From Streptomyces lateritius (lineage in GTDB: Bacteria > Actinomycetota > Actinomycetes > Streptomycetales > Streptomycetaceae): 64,000 nucleotides of DNA. The stretch is taken from positions 158,995 through 222,994 of the forward strand of contig NZ_BMTO01000004.1 of the NCBI RefSeq assembly GCF_014649715.1, given 5' to 3'. A program made the translations under genes and the position numbers. The notes beneath the pieces are model-generated. The model was not told the DNA's origin. It saw only the letters and a program-made list of their open reading frames with translations, and ran no database searches. How positions within the stretch are numbered: the stretch's first letter is position 1; the number at the start of each line of letters is the position of its first letter. Of this stretch, positions 1 to 8,222 are shown piece after piece.

Positions 1-40
1 TGTCGACCCACTGTTCGGTCTTGGTACGAAAGGACGCCCA

Positions 41-1006
41 GTGTCACGATCCCTCGCCCGCAGAACTCTCCTGGGAGCCGCCGCCACCGGCGCGGCGGCT
101 CTCGTCACCCCGCTCGGCGGGGCGGCCCACGCCGCCGGCTCCGGGGGACGCCGGCCGACCGGCTTCCCGCTGCCCCCCGGCTTCCAGCCGGAGGGCATCA
201 CCATCGGCCACAGCCCGTACGCGTACCTCGGCTCACTCGCCAACGGCGACGTGTACCGGGTGAGCCTGGCCACCGGACAGGGCCGGATCGTCTCCACGGG
301 CCCCGGCACCGGACACCCCACCGTCGGCCTGAAGATCGACCGCGCCGAGCGGCGGCTCTTCCTCGCCGGCGGCTGGGGCCGGGCCGTCCGGGTCGCCGAC
401 GCCCGCTCGGGGGCGGTGCTGAACAACTTCACCGGACTCGGCGCCGCAAACACGGTGGTCAACGACGTCGTCCTCACCCCGGAGGCCGCCTGGTTCACCG
501 ACTCGTACCAGCCGCAGCTCTACCGGCTCGCCCTGAACCGTTCGGGCGCGCCCGTCGGCGCCCCGGTGACCGTGCCTCTCGGCGGTGACTGGGTCCAGGG
601 CCCGGACTTCACGGCCAACGGGATCGAACGCACCCCGGACGGGCGCGCACTCCTGGTGGTCAACACCCACTTCGACGGCGGCGCCCTCCTGAGGATCGAC
701 CCGGCCACCGGGGCCGCCCGCACGGTCGACCTCGGCGGGCTGAAGATCCCGCGCGGCGACGGACTGCTGCTGCTCGGCCGGAACCTGTACGTCGTCCAGC
801 AGTACCTCAACCAGATCGACGTGGTCCGGCTGAACGGCTCGGGCACCCGGGGCACGGCCGTCGCCCGGATCACGGACCCGGAGCGGTTCCGCGTCCCGAC
901 CACCGCCGCCGCGTGGGGCGACCGGATCTACCTCCCCAACGCCCGCTTCGACGTGGAACCGCAGCCGGACACCGCGTACGACGTGGTCTCGGTCGAACAG
1001 GTGTGA
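41..1006 (+). CDS. Tat-exported SMP-30/gluconolactonase-like beta-propeller protein
   Basis: This is a 321-residue secreted protein. The N-terminus has a twin-arginine signal (ARRTLLG around residues 6-12), an alanine-rich hydrophobic stretch, and a likely cleavage near AHA-AG at about residue 31. The mature part has repeated strand-turn segments (GDVYRVSLATG, ALLRIDPATG, NLYVVQQYLNQID) typical of SMP-30/gluconolactonase-type propellers. Related Streptomyces proteins are often labelled superoxide dismutase, but I see no metal-site motif that supports that name. The GTG start is preceded by AAAGGA. The substrate is unknown. The stop codon lies inside a 13-bp tandem repeat. Confidence 0.75.
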   Translation: MSRSLARRTLLGAAATGAAALVTPLGGAAHAAGSGGRRPTGFPLPPGFQPEGITIGHSPYAYLGSLANGDVYRVSLATGQGRIVSTGPGTGHPTVGLKIDRAERRLFLAGGWGRAVRVADARSGAVLNNFTGLGAANTVVNDVVLTPEAAWFTDSYQPQLYRLALNRSGAPVGAPVTVPLGGDWVQGPDFTANGIERTPDGRALLVVNTHFDGGALLRIDPATGAARTVDLGGLKIPRGDGLLLLGRNLYVVQQYLNQIDVVRLNGSGTRGTAVARITDPERFRVPTTAAAWGDRIYLPNARFDVEPQPDTAYDVVSVEQV

Positions 1007-1033
1007 GCGCCAGGTGTGAGCGCCAGGTGTGAG
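998..1033 (+). repeat. 13-bp tandem repeat spanning a stop codon
   Basis: The unit CAGGTGTGAGCGC occurs at 998-1010 and 1011-1023, and partly at 1024-1033. The first copy encodes the last codons and the TGA stop of the upstream gene, so the later copies repeat the stop region. Confidence 0.85.
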
Positions 1034-1050
1034 TCCCGGCGGTGAGCACG

Positions 1051-1090
1051 CGGAAGGGGGCCGCGCCGATCCGGGCGCGGCCCCCTTCCG
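1051..1090. terminator. Bidirectional terminator between convergent genes
   Basis: A perfect 17-bp inverted repeat (1051-1067 with 1074-1090) and a 6-nt loop lie between the stop of the secreted propeller protein and the stop of the minus-strand PAC2 gene. Confidence 0.85.
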
Positions 1091-1096
1091 TACGTC

Positions 1097-2164
1097 CTAC
1101 TCCTCGGTGCCACCCTCGGCGCCGTCGCCCTCCCGGTGCGGCTCCTCAGGCCCCGAACGCCCGGACGCCGTCTCCGGACCGGCCTCCGGAGCGCTTTCCG
1201 GCGTCGTCTCGGGGCCCGGCTGTTCCGGCTTCGGGGGGCGGGTCCGGCCGCTGGAGGGGTCCCGCAGGTACGAGGTGTCACCGCTCTCCGTCGCGAGGCC
1301 CGGCCCGGGGCCGGGGCCCTGCCCGGGTTCCCGGCGCCGCAGGTAGCGCTCGAACTCCCGGGCGATCGCCTCGCCCGAGGCCTCGGGCAGCTCCGCCGTG
1401 TCCCGGGCCTCCTCCAGCGTCTGGACGTACTCCGCCACCTCGCTGTCCTCGGAGGCCAGTTGGTCCACGCCCAGCTGCCACGCCCGCGCGTCCTCGGGCA
1501 GCTCGCCCAGCGGGATGCGCAGGCCGATCAGGTCCTCGAGCCGGTTCAGCAGCGCCAGCGTGGCCTTGGGGTTGGGCGGCTGCGACACGTAGTGCGGCAC
1601 CGCCGCCCACAGGCTGACGGCGGGCACGCCCGCGTGCGTGCAGGCCTCCTGGAGGATGCCGACGATGCCCGTCGGGCCTTCGTAGCGGGTCTCCTCCAGA
1701 TCCATGGTCCGCGCCAGGTCCGGGTCGGAGGTGACACCGCTGACCGGGACCGGCCGGGTGTGCGGGGTGTCGCCGAGCAGTGCGCCCAGGATCACGACCA
1801 TCTCCACGCCCAGCTCATGGGCGAAGCCCAGGATCTCGTTGCAGAACGAGCGCCAGCGCATCGACGGCTCGATCCCCCGCACCAGGACCAGGTCGCGCGG
1901 CTTCTCGCCGCCGACCCTCACCACGGAGAGCCTGGTCGTCGGCCAGGTGATCTTCCGGACACCGCCGTCCAGCCACACCGTGGGCCGGTTGACCTGGAAG
2001 TCGTAGTAGTCCTCGGCGTCGAGCGCCGCGAACACCTCGCCCTTCCATTCCCGGTCCAGATGGGCGACCGCGGTGGAGGCGGCGTCGCCGGCGTCGTTCC
2101 AGCCCTCGAACGCCGCCACCATGACCGGGTCGATCAGCTCGGGTACCCCCTCGAGCTCGATCAC
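1097..2164 (-). CDS. PAC2 family protein
   Basis: This is a 355-residue cytosolic protein. Residues 1-275 fit the PAC2 fold (proteasome-assembly-chaperone family): an N-terminal DPVMVAAFEGWNDAGDAAS segment, a central VILGALLGDTPHTRPVPV segment and a GIVGILQEAC segment. The last 75 or so residues are a low-complexity tail rich in Glu, Pro and Gly. The GTG start has a strong AAGGAGG site. In actinobacteria PAC2 proteins are widespread but their biochemical role is unsettled; a chaperone role for the 20S proteasome encoded further along is possible but not shown by context here. Confidence 0.85.
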   Translation of the reverse strand: MIELEGVPELIDPVMVAAFEGWNDAGDAASTAVAHLDREWKGEVFAALDAEDYYDFQVNRPTVWLDGGVRKITWPTTRLSVVRVGGEKPRDLVLVRGIEPSMRWRSFCNEILGFAHELGVEMVVILGALLGDTPHTRPVPVSGVTSDPDLARTMDLEETRYEGPTGIVGILQEACTHAGVPAVSLWAAVPHYVSQPPNPKATLALLNRLEDLIGLRIPLGELPEDARAWQLGVDQLASEDSEVAEYVQTLEEARDTAELPEASGEAIAREFERYLRRREPGQGPGPGPGLATESGDTSYLRDPSSGRTRPPKPEQPGPETTPESAPEAGPETASGRSGPEEPHREGDGAEGGTEE

Positions 2165-2304
2165 CCAGTGCCTCCTTCCGAAGTTCCTGTCGTACGGACC
2201 AACCTTACGGCTTTCCGGCGGCCCGTCCGCAGCCCTCGTACATCACCGGGAGCCTTCGCGGCCTTGATCGACTACCCAGGAAATCGGCTCGGCACACGGG
2301 CGGC

Positions 2305-2752
2305 TCACGCCTCCCAGAGGGTGCTCGGCGCCTCCTTCCGTACGACCGGGGCGATCTCCTCGGCGAAGCGGTGCAGGGTCTCGGTCTGCTCGGTGGCGGA
2401 CAGACCGAAGCCGTCCACGGTGATCGACTGGAGGTCGTGGCCGTACACCTCGTGGTAGCCGAGGATCTTGTCGATGATCTGCTGCGGGGAGCCGATCAGC
2501 TGGGGGCCGTCGGCGATGGCGTCCTCGACGGTGCGGAAGGGCGTGTTGTAGCCCGCCCGGCCCTCCAGGTGCGGCTTGAAGTTCTGCCGGACGCGTGCTT
2601 CGTACAGGTCCTTGTACCGTGCGACCGCCTGCTCGGTCGTGTCCGCGATCAGCAGGCCGCCGGATCCCGCCGCCACGCGCGGCCTTCCCAGTCCACCCCC
2701 TCCTCGCTCCACAGCCGGCGCAGCAGCTCGTAGGTCAACTCTGCGCGTCCCG
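2305..2752 (-). pseudogene. Remnant of LLM-class flavin-dependent oxidoreductase
   Basis: Only C-terminal pieces of a luciferase-like monooxygenase remain. One frame gives a segment with ELTYELLRRLWSEEGVDW at about 2690-2750. A second frame from about 2660 gives TTEQAVARYKDLYEARVRQ through to APSTLWEA at 2305. The two pieces are in different frames and the FMN-binding N-terminal half (about 200 residues) is missing, with the terminator behind glpD lying where it would be. It is therefore a truncated and frameshifted relic, not a functional gene. Confidence 0.7.
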
Positions 2753-2797
2753 TGTTGCGGCACTGCGGCGGGCGCGTGGCACGCCGCCGGGCACGCG

Positions 2798-2829
2798 TAA
2801 GGGGCGGCCTCCAGGGAGACCGCCCCTTA
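2798..2829 (-). terminator. Terminator of the glycerol operon
   Basis: A 10-bp perfect inverted repeat (2798-2807 with 2820-2829, TAAGGGGCGG arm) sits 16 bases past the glpD stop codon. Confidence 0.8.
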
Positions 2830-2844
2830 CCGCCGGGCCGCATG

Positions 2845-4449
2845 TCAGCGGTTCAGCATGCCCTCCACCTTGCTGCGGATCTCGTCCGTCGCCAGACCGC
2901 GGATCGTGAGCGTCGTACGGCGGCGCAAGACGTCGTCGGCCGTCTCGGCCCACTCGTGGTCACGGGCGTAGGCGACCTGGGCCCAGATCTCCGGGGCGTC
3001 CGGGTGGATGCGCTCGCCGAGCTCCGGGTTCTCGTTCGCCATCCGCGCGATGTCGAAGGAGAGCGAACCGTAGTGCGTCGCCAGGTGCTTGGCGGTGTCG
3101 GCGGCCATCCGCGGGCCGGGCGCGGGACCGTCGACGAGGAGCCGGTGCACGACCGCGTCGGGGTTGGCGATGCCGGGCAGCGGGAGCCGCTTGGGCAGCG
3201 TCGAGACCGACTCGTAGTCCTCGCCGAGCGGGTGGCCCGGGAGGGACTCCAGCTTCTTCATGACCGTACGGCCGATGTGACGGAAGGTCGTCCACTTGCC
3301 GCCGGCCACCGACAGCATGCCGCCGCGGCCCTCGGTGACGACCGTCTCGCGCTTGGCCTTGGAGGTGTCGCCGGGGCCGCCCGGGAGTACCCGCAGACCC
3401 GCGAAGGAGTAGGTGATCAGATCGCGCGACAGCTGCTGGTCGCGTATGGAGAAGGCGGCCTCGTCCAGGATCTGGGCGGTGTCCTTCTCGGTGACCTCGA
3501 CCTTGCCGGGGTCGCCCTCGTACTCCTCGTCGGTCGTGCCGAGCAGCAGCATGTCCTCCCAGGGGAGGGCGAAGGTGATGCGGTACTTGTCGATCGGGGT
3601 GGCCAGCGCGGCCTTCCACGGGGAGGTCCGCTTCAGGACCAGGTGCGCCCCCTTGGAGAGACGGATGGAGGGGGCCGCGTTCGGGTCCTCCATCTTGCGC
3701 AGGTGGTCGACCCACGGCCCGGTCGCGTTGAGCACGAGACGGGCGGTGACGCCGAACTCGTCGCCGCTGGTGCGGTCCTTGAGCTCAGCGCCCGTGACCC
3801 GGCCCCTGGTGAAGCGCAGGCCGGTGACCTCGGCGTGGTTGAGGACCGTGGCACCGGCCGCGACCGCGGCGCGGACGGTCATCAGCGCCATCCGGGCGTC
3901 GTTCATCTGGTCGTCGCCGTAGACGGCCACGGCCTTCAGGTTGTCGGTGCGCAGCTCCGGCACGTCCTGCGCGGCCTTGGCGGGGCTGAGCAGGTGGCCG
4001 ACGCCGTCACCGAAGGCGGAGAGCGCGCTGTAGGCGAACACGCCCGCGCCGAGCTTGGCCGCGCCGTGCGGGCCGCCCTTGTAGACGGGGAGGTAGAAGG
4101 TGAGGGGGTTGGCGAGGTGCGGTGCCACCTGACGGGAGACCGCACGCCGCTCGAAGTGGTTCTCCGCGACCAGCTTCACCGCGCCGGTCTGCAGGTAGCG
4201 CAGACCGCCGTGGAGCAGCTTGGAGGAGGCGGAGGAGGTGGCGCCGGCGAAGTCGCCGGCGTCCACCAGGGCCACCCGCAGACCGGACTGCGCGGCGTGC
4301 CAGGCGGTGGAGATGCCCAGGATGCCGCCGCCGATCACCAGGAGGTCGTACGTCGCCTTGGAAAGCTGTTCCCGGGTCTCGGCGCGGCTCGGCAGGGAAC
4401 CGGCAGCCGGGCGCGTCCCCAGGGCGGGGACGCTCTGCAGGGTGGTCAT
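2845..4449 (-). CDS. glpD: Glycerol-3-phosphate dehydrogenase (FAD)
   Basis: This 534-residue flavoenzyme oxidises sn-glycerol 3-phosphate to dihydroxyacetone phosphate at the membrane and passes electrons to quinone. The FAD-binding Rossmann motif GGGILG is at residues 40-45, followed by ATSSASSKLLHGGLRYL, a family signature. The C-terminal part continues to EMLNR-like ending EGMLNR, as expected for the C-terminal domain. An ATG start with GAGGAG is 15 bases after glpK, so the two are cotranscribed. It corresponds to gylB of the S. coelicolor glycerol operon, the last gene before the terminator at 2798. Confidence 0.96.
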   Translation of the reverse strand: MTTLQSVPALGTRPAAGSLPSRAETREQLSKATYDLLVIGGGILGISTAWHAAQSGLRVALVDAGDFAGATSSASSKLLHGGLRYLQTGAVKLVAENHFERRAVSRQVAPHLANPLTFYLPVYKGGPHGAAKLGAGVFAYSALSAFGDGVGHLLSPAKAAQDVPELRTDNLKAVAVYGDDQMNDARMALMTVRAAVAAGATVLNHAEVTGLRFTRGRVTGAELKDRTSGDEFGVTARLVLNATGPWVDHLRKMEDPNAAPSIRLSKGAHLVLKRTSPWKAALATPIDKYRITFALPWEDMLLLGTTDEEYEGDPGKVEVTEKDTAQILDEAAFSIRDQQLSRDLITYSFAGLRVLPGGPGDTSKAKRETVVTEGRGGMLSVAGGKWTTFRHIGRTVMKKLESLPGHPLGEDYESVSTLPKRLPLPGIANPDAVVHRLLVDGPAPGPRMAADTAKHLATHYGSLSFDIARMANENPELGERIHPDAPEIWAQVAYARDHEWAETADDVLRRRTTLTIRGLATDEIRSKVEGMLNR

Positions 4450-4464
4450 GTCGCTAACTCCTCG

Positions 4465-5991
4465 TCAGTTCTCTTCTTCGAGCCAGCCCATGGAACGCTC
4501 GACGGCCTTCAGCCAGCTCTTGTACTCGGCGTCACGCTTCTCGGCGTCCATGCGGGGGGTCCACTCGGCGGCCCGGCGCCAGTTGGCACGCAGGGCGTCG
4601 GTGTCCGGCCAGAAGCCGACGGCCAGGCCGGCGGCGTAGGCGGCGCCGAGGCAGGTGGTCTCGGCGACCATCGGACGCACGACCGGCGCGTCCAGGAAGT
4701 CCGAGAGCGTCTGCATCAGCAGGTTGTTGGAGGTCATGCCGCCGTCGACCTTGAGCGCGGTCAGCTCGACGCCGGAGTCCTTCGTCATGGCGTCGGTGAT
4801 CTCACGGGTCTGCCAGGCGGTGGCCTCGAGGACGGCGCGGGCGATGTGCGCCTTGGTGACGTACCGGGTGAGGCCGGCGATCACACCGCGGGCGTCGGAG
4901 CGCCAGTACGGGGCGAACAGGCCGGAGAAGGCCGGCACGAAGTAGGCGCCGCCGTTGTCCTCGACCGAGGACGCGAGGGTCTCGATCTCGGCGGCGGACT
5001 TGATCAGGCCCATCTGGTCGCGCATCCACTGCACCAGCGAACCGGTGACGGCGATGGAGCCCTCCAGGGCGTACACCGGAGCGTCCTCACCGATCTTGTA
5101 ACCGACGGTGGTGATGAGCCCGGAGTACGAGTTGATGATCTTCTCGCCGGTGTTCATCAGCAGGAAGGTGCCGGTGCCGTACGTGGACTTGGCCTCGCCC
5201 TCGGCGAAACACGTCTGGCCGAACAGGGCGGCCTGCTGGTCGCCGAGCGCGGAGGCGACCGGGATGCCGTCCAGGACGCCGCCCTTGACGTGGCCGTAGA
5301 CCTCGGCGGAGGAGCGGATCTCGGGCAGCACGGCCGCCGGGATCTCCATGGACTGCAGGATCTTGTCGTCCCACTCCATGGTGTGCAGGTTCATCAGCAT
5401 GGTGCGCGACGCGTTGGTCACGTCCGTGACGTGGTGGCCGCCGTCGACGCCGCCGGTCAGGTTCCAGATGACCCAGGAGTCCATGGTGCCGAAGAGGATG
5501 TCGCCGCGCTCGGCGCGCTCGCGCAGGCCCTCGACGTTGTCCAGGAGCCAGCGGACCTTCGGGCCGGAGAAGTAGCTCGCCAGCGGCAGGCCGGTCTCGC
5601 GGCGGAAGCGGTCCTGGCCGACGTTGCGGCCCAGCTCCTTGCAGAGGGAGTCGGTGCGGGTGTCCTGCCAGACGAGGGCGTTGTGGACGGGCTCACCGGT
5701 GTTCTTGTCCCAGAGCAGGGTGGTCTCGCGCTGGTTGGTGATGCCGATGGCCTTGACGTCGGCGGCGGAGATGCCGCCCTTCTCGATGGCGCCCGCGACG
5801 ACTTCCTGGACGTTGGTCCAGATCTCGGCGGCGTCGTGCTCCACCCAGCCCGGCTTCGGGAAGATCTGCTCGTGTTCCTTCTGGTCGACCGAGACGATCC
5901 GGCCGTCCTTGTCGAAGACGATGCAGCGGGACGAGGTCGTGCCCTGGTCGATGGCGGCGATGAACGGGCCGCTGGTGTGTGCGTCGGTCAC
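4465..5991 (-). CDS. glpK: Glycerol kinase
   Basis: This 508-residue FGGY-family kinase phosphorylates glycerol to glycerol 3-phosphate using ATP. The phosphate-loop signature DQGTTSSR is at residues 15-22, and KPGWVEHDA and [15 protein letters not shown] segments (here [11 protein letters not shown]) match glycerol kinases. The frame is open further upstream, but the GTG at 5991 preceded by GGAG gives the usual N-terminus and length. It lies between glpF and glpD in one operon (gylA of S. coelicolor) and should be controlled by the GylR regulator upstream. Confidence 0.96.
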   Translation of the reverse strand: MTDAHTSGPFIAAIDQGTTSSRCIVFDKDGRIVSVDQKEHEQIFPKPGWVEHDAAEIWTNVQEVVAGAIEKGGISAADVKAIGITNQRETTLLWDKNTGEPVHNALVWQDTRTDSLCKELGRNVGQDRFRRETGLPLASYFSGPKVRWLLDNVEGLRERAERGDILFGTMDSWVIWNLTGGVDGGHHVTDVTNASRTMLMNLHTMEWDDKILQSMEIPAAVLPEIRSSAEVYGHVKGGVLDGIPVASALGDQQAALFGQTCFAEGEAKSTYGTGTFLLMNTGEKIINSYSGLITTVGYKIGEDAPVYALEGSIAVTGSLVQWMRDQMGLIKSAAEIETLASSVEDNGGAYFVPAFSGLFAPYWRSDARGVIAGLTRYVTKAHIARAVLEATAWQTREITDAMTKDSGVELTALKVDGGMTSNNLLMQTLSDFLDAPVVRPMVAETTCLGAAYAAGLAVGFWPDTDALRANWRRAAEWTPRMDAEKRDAEYKSWLKAVERSMGWLEEEN

Positions 5992-6043
5992 GGAGTGCTC
6001 CAAGGAGGTCTCAGGTGTACGGCTACGACTACTGCTGTACGGC

Positions 6044-6832
6044 TCAGGCGAACGCGAGGTTGTAGATACCCGCCGCGAGGGCTCCACCGATCAGTGGACC
6101 GGCGACCGGGATCCAGGCGTAGCTCCAGTCGGAGCCGCCCTTGTTCGGCAGCGGGAGCAGAGCGTGCACGATGCGCGGACCGAGGTCGCGGGCCGGGTTG
6201 ATGGCGTAGCCGGTCGGGCCCCCGAGCGAGAGGCCGATGGAGACCACGACGAAGGCCGTGATCAGGGCGCCGATGACGCCGAGGCCCTTGCCGCTGTCGT
6301 TGAGTCCCTGCGTCAGCACCGCGAGGACGAGCACGACCGTGCCGATGATCTCGGTGGCCAGGTTCTGCCAGACGTTGCGGACCTCGGGGCCGGTGGAGAA
6401 GACGCCGAGCACCGGGCCGGCCTTCGGGGCGGCCTTCTGGTCGACCATGCCTTCCTCGTGCGGCGGCGCGGAGAGGATCTCCGGGTCCGTGAGGTGAGCC
6501 TGGAACTGCCCGTAGTAGGCGATCCAGACGAGCACGGCACCGAGCATGGCGCCGAGCAGCTGGCCGGCGAAGTAGACCGGAACGTTGCTCCAGTCCCCGT
6601 CCTTGATCGCGATACCGACCGTGACCGCCGGGTTGAGGTGGGCGCCGGAGAGGGTACCCGTCATGTAGACGGCCGTCATGACCGCGAAGCCCCACCCGAA
6701 GGTGATGGCGAGCCAGCCGGCGTTCTGCGCCTTCGAGCGCTTGAGCACAACGGCGGCGACCACGCCGCCGCCGAGCAGGATGAGTACGGCGGTACCAATG
6801 ATCTCGCCGATGAAGATGTCGGAGCTGGACAC
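6044..6832 (-). CDS. glpF: Glycerol uptake facilitator (aquaglyceroporin)
   Basis: This 262-residue membrane channel of the MIP family passes glycerol across the membrane by facilitated diffusion. Two NPA boxes are visible: HLNPAVTV at residues 66-73 and [10 protein letters not shown] near residue 212. The Asp after the second NPA box is the glycerol-facilitator signature. About six membrane segments can be seen. The GTG start at 6832 has AAAGGAG eight bases upstream; the frame runs further but without a ribosome site. It is the first gene of glpF-glpK-glpD (gylC in S. coelicolor). Confidence 0.95.
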   Translation of the reverse strand: MSSSDIFIGEIIGTAVLILLGGGVVAAVVLKRSKAQNAGWLAITFGWGFAVMTAVYMTGTLSGAHLNPAVTVGIAIKDGDWSNVPVYFAGQLLGAMLGAVLVWIAYYGQFQAHLTDPEILSAPPHEEGMVDQKAAPKAGPVLGVFSTGPEVRNVWQNLATEIIGTVVLVLAVLTQGLNDSGKGLGVIGALITAFVVVSIGLSLGGPTGYAINPARDLGPRIVHALLPLPNKGGSDWSYAWIPVAGPLIGGALAAGIYNLAFA

Positions 6833-6957
6833 CCGCGACTCCTTTGTCCTTCGTCCAGGGGAAGGCGAACCCCGGGTCCCTCCGGTGGTCCGCGCCCTCA
6901 TGTGAGGGCGTTGCCGGCCCTTGGCACTGTCACACCCTAGCGCGTATTGCCGGTAGG

Positions 6958-6970
6958 TGTTCGACAATGC
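6958..6970. promoter_or_regulatory. Putative GylR operator upstream of glpF
   Basis: TGTTCGACAATGC lies 126 bases upstream of the glpF start and is identical to 13 bases in front of gylR (8007-8019). The shared sequence in the two control regions suggests the IclR-type regulator binds both. The rest of the glpF-gylR gap (6833-7167) holds the gylR terminator and otherwise no gene. Confidence 0.6.
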
Positions 6971-7091
6971 CGACCGATGAACGGAAGTTTTGCCCCCGGC
7001 TTAACAGCGCGTCAAGGGTTCTGTGGCCGATTCCGTCCCGCATGACCCGATCGTTACCCACGCGTCGCGCGGGCGCCTCCGGAGGCGCGAA

Positions 7092-7118
7092 GGCCCGGCC
7101 GCCGTGAGGCGCCGGGCC
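7092..7118 (-). terminator. Terminator behind gylR
   Basis: An 8-bp GGCCCGGC/GCCGGGCC stem (7092-7099 with 7111-7118), with an extra GCC/GGC pairing in the loop, lies about 50 bases past the gylR stop. Confidence 0.6.
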
Positions 7119-7167
7119 GGGTCGTCGAGAGCGTGAGGTTCGCGTACCTCCGTGCGGAAGTCTCTGG

Positions 7168-7932
7168 TCAGAAGCGCCCGGCGCCCAGGTCGCGGGAGAC
7201 GGCCCGGGCGCAGTCCCGTACCGCAGCGATCAGCTCGGAGCGCAGCTCGCCCTCGTCGCAGACCCGCTCCACGGCGCCCGTGATCGCCACCGCGCCCACC
7301 GGCATCCGGCGCCGGTCGTGGATCGGCGCGGCCACCGAGGCCACGCCCTCCCAGGTCTCCTCCACGTCGGCGGCCCACCCGCGCGCGCGGGTCATGTCGA
7401 GCAGGGACTCGAACTCCGTCAGGTCGGTCACCGTGCGGGGCGTGAACCCCTCCCGCGGCACCTCCAGCACCTCACTGTGCGCCACGGGGTCGTACGCGGA
7501 GATCACCTTGCCCAGGGCTGTGGAGTGCAGCGGCTGCATCGCCCCCACCTCCAGGACCTGGCGACTGTCGTCCGGCCGGAAGACGTGGTGCACGATGAGT
7601 ACGCCCTGCTGGTGGAGCACGCCCAGGTGGACGCTCTCGCCGCTGGAGCGCGCCAGATCGTCCGTCCAGACCAGCGCCCGGGCCCGCAGCTCGTGGACGT
7701 CCAGGTAGCTGTTGCCGAGCCGCAGCAGCTCCGCGCCCAGCTGGTAGCGGCCCGAGGGGGCGTCCTGTTCCACGAAGCCCTCGGCCTGCAGCGTGCGCAG
7801 GATGCCGTGCGCCGTCCCCTTGGCCAGGCCCAGGGAGGAGGCGATGTCGGACAGGCCGAGCCGGCGCTCGCCGCCCGCGAGCAGTCGCAGCATCGCCGCC
7901 GCTCGTTCAAGCGACTGGATGTTCTTCGCCAT
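7168..7932 (-). CDS. gylR: IclR-family regulator of the glycerol operon
   Basis: This 254-residue protein has an N-terminal winged helix-turn-helix (SLERAAAMLRLLAGGERRLGL, then LGLAKGTAHGILRTL) and a C-terminal IclR effector domain with GAMQPLHSTALGK and a final RDCARAVSRDLG. Length, position and neighbours match GylR of S. coelicolor, which represses the glycerol operon and itself, with glycerol 3-phosphate as likely inducer. The ATG at 7932 has GAGAAGG upstream and is preferred over the longer frame. Palindromes in its own upstream region fit autoregulation. Confidence 0.93.
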   Translation of the reverse strand: MAKNIQSLERAAAMLRLLAGGERRLGLSDIASSLGLAKGTAHGILRTLQAEGFVEQDAPSGRYQLGAELLRLGNSYLDVHELRARALVWTDDLARSSGESVHLGVLHQQGVLIVHHVFRPDDSRQVLEVGAMQPLHSTALGKVISAYDPVAHSEVLEVPREGFTPRTVTDLTEFESLLDMTRARGWAADVEETWEGVASVAAPIHDRRRMPVGAVAITGAVERVCDEGELRSELIAAVRDCARAVSRDLGAGRF

Positions 7933-8006
7933 CGCCCGGCCCTTCTCCCTCTCCCTGATCCCGGTGGTTCCGGTGGATCCTACGGACAGGATCACGTGGA
8001 TCATGC

Positions 8007-8044
8007 TGTTCGACAATGCTGAACACTATCGGTCGATGTCGACC
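8007..8044. promoter_or_regulatory. Palindromic control region upstream of gylR
   Basis: Two palindromes lie here: TGTTC-N9-GAACA at 8007-8025, which contains the 13-mer also found before glpF, and GGTCGA-TG-TCGACC at 8031-8044. They lie 75-112 bases upstream of the gylR start and are likely GylR sites. Confidence 0.6.
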
Positions 8045-8152
8045 ACTCGATACCTGGACAGTGTCGTTCAAGAACAGGTGTGACCGGGAGTCTCCGCACA
8101 CAGAATGCCGTCCGGCCCTTGGGACGCCATGTCCAGCCGGCACCCGCACGGT

Positions 8153-8158
8153 TACGCT
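8153..8158 (+). promoter_or_regulatory. metH: Possible -10 element for metH
   Basis: TACGCT fits TAnnnT and would give a leader of about 58 bases before the metH ATG, which has its own GGGAG site. No cobalamin riboswitch features were found in the 7933-8222 gap. Confidence 0.35.
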
Positions 8159-8222
8159 GGCCCCGTGCACCCTCCTCCGAAGGTGCAAAGCCGACAGCCG
8201 TCGCATCCCAGGGAGCTCATCC

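Noticed and set aside
41..1006. Superoxide dismutase as the function of the first gene
   Set aside because: No metal-ligand pattern of any superoxide dismutase is present; the repeats fit a beta-propeller.
2752..6201. A long plus-strand open frame across glpD and glpK
   Set aside because: It is an antisense shadow of two well-defined glycerol genes and has no recognisable domain.
7933..8222. Cobalamin riboswitch ahead of metH
   Set aside because: No B12-box-like conserved segment or long leader structure was seen; only a possible -10 and a normal ribosome site.
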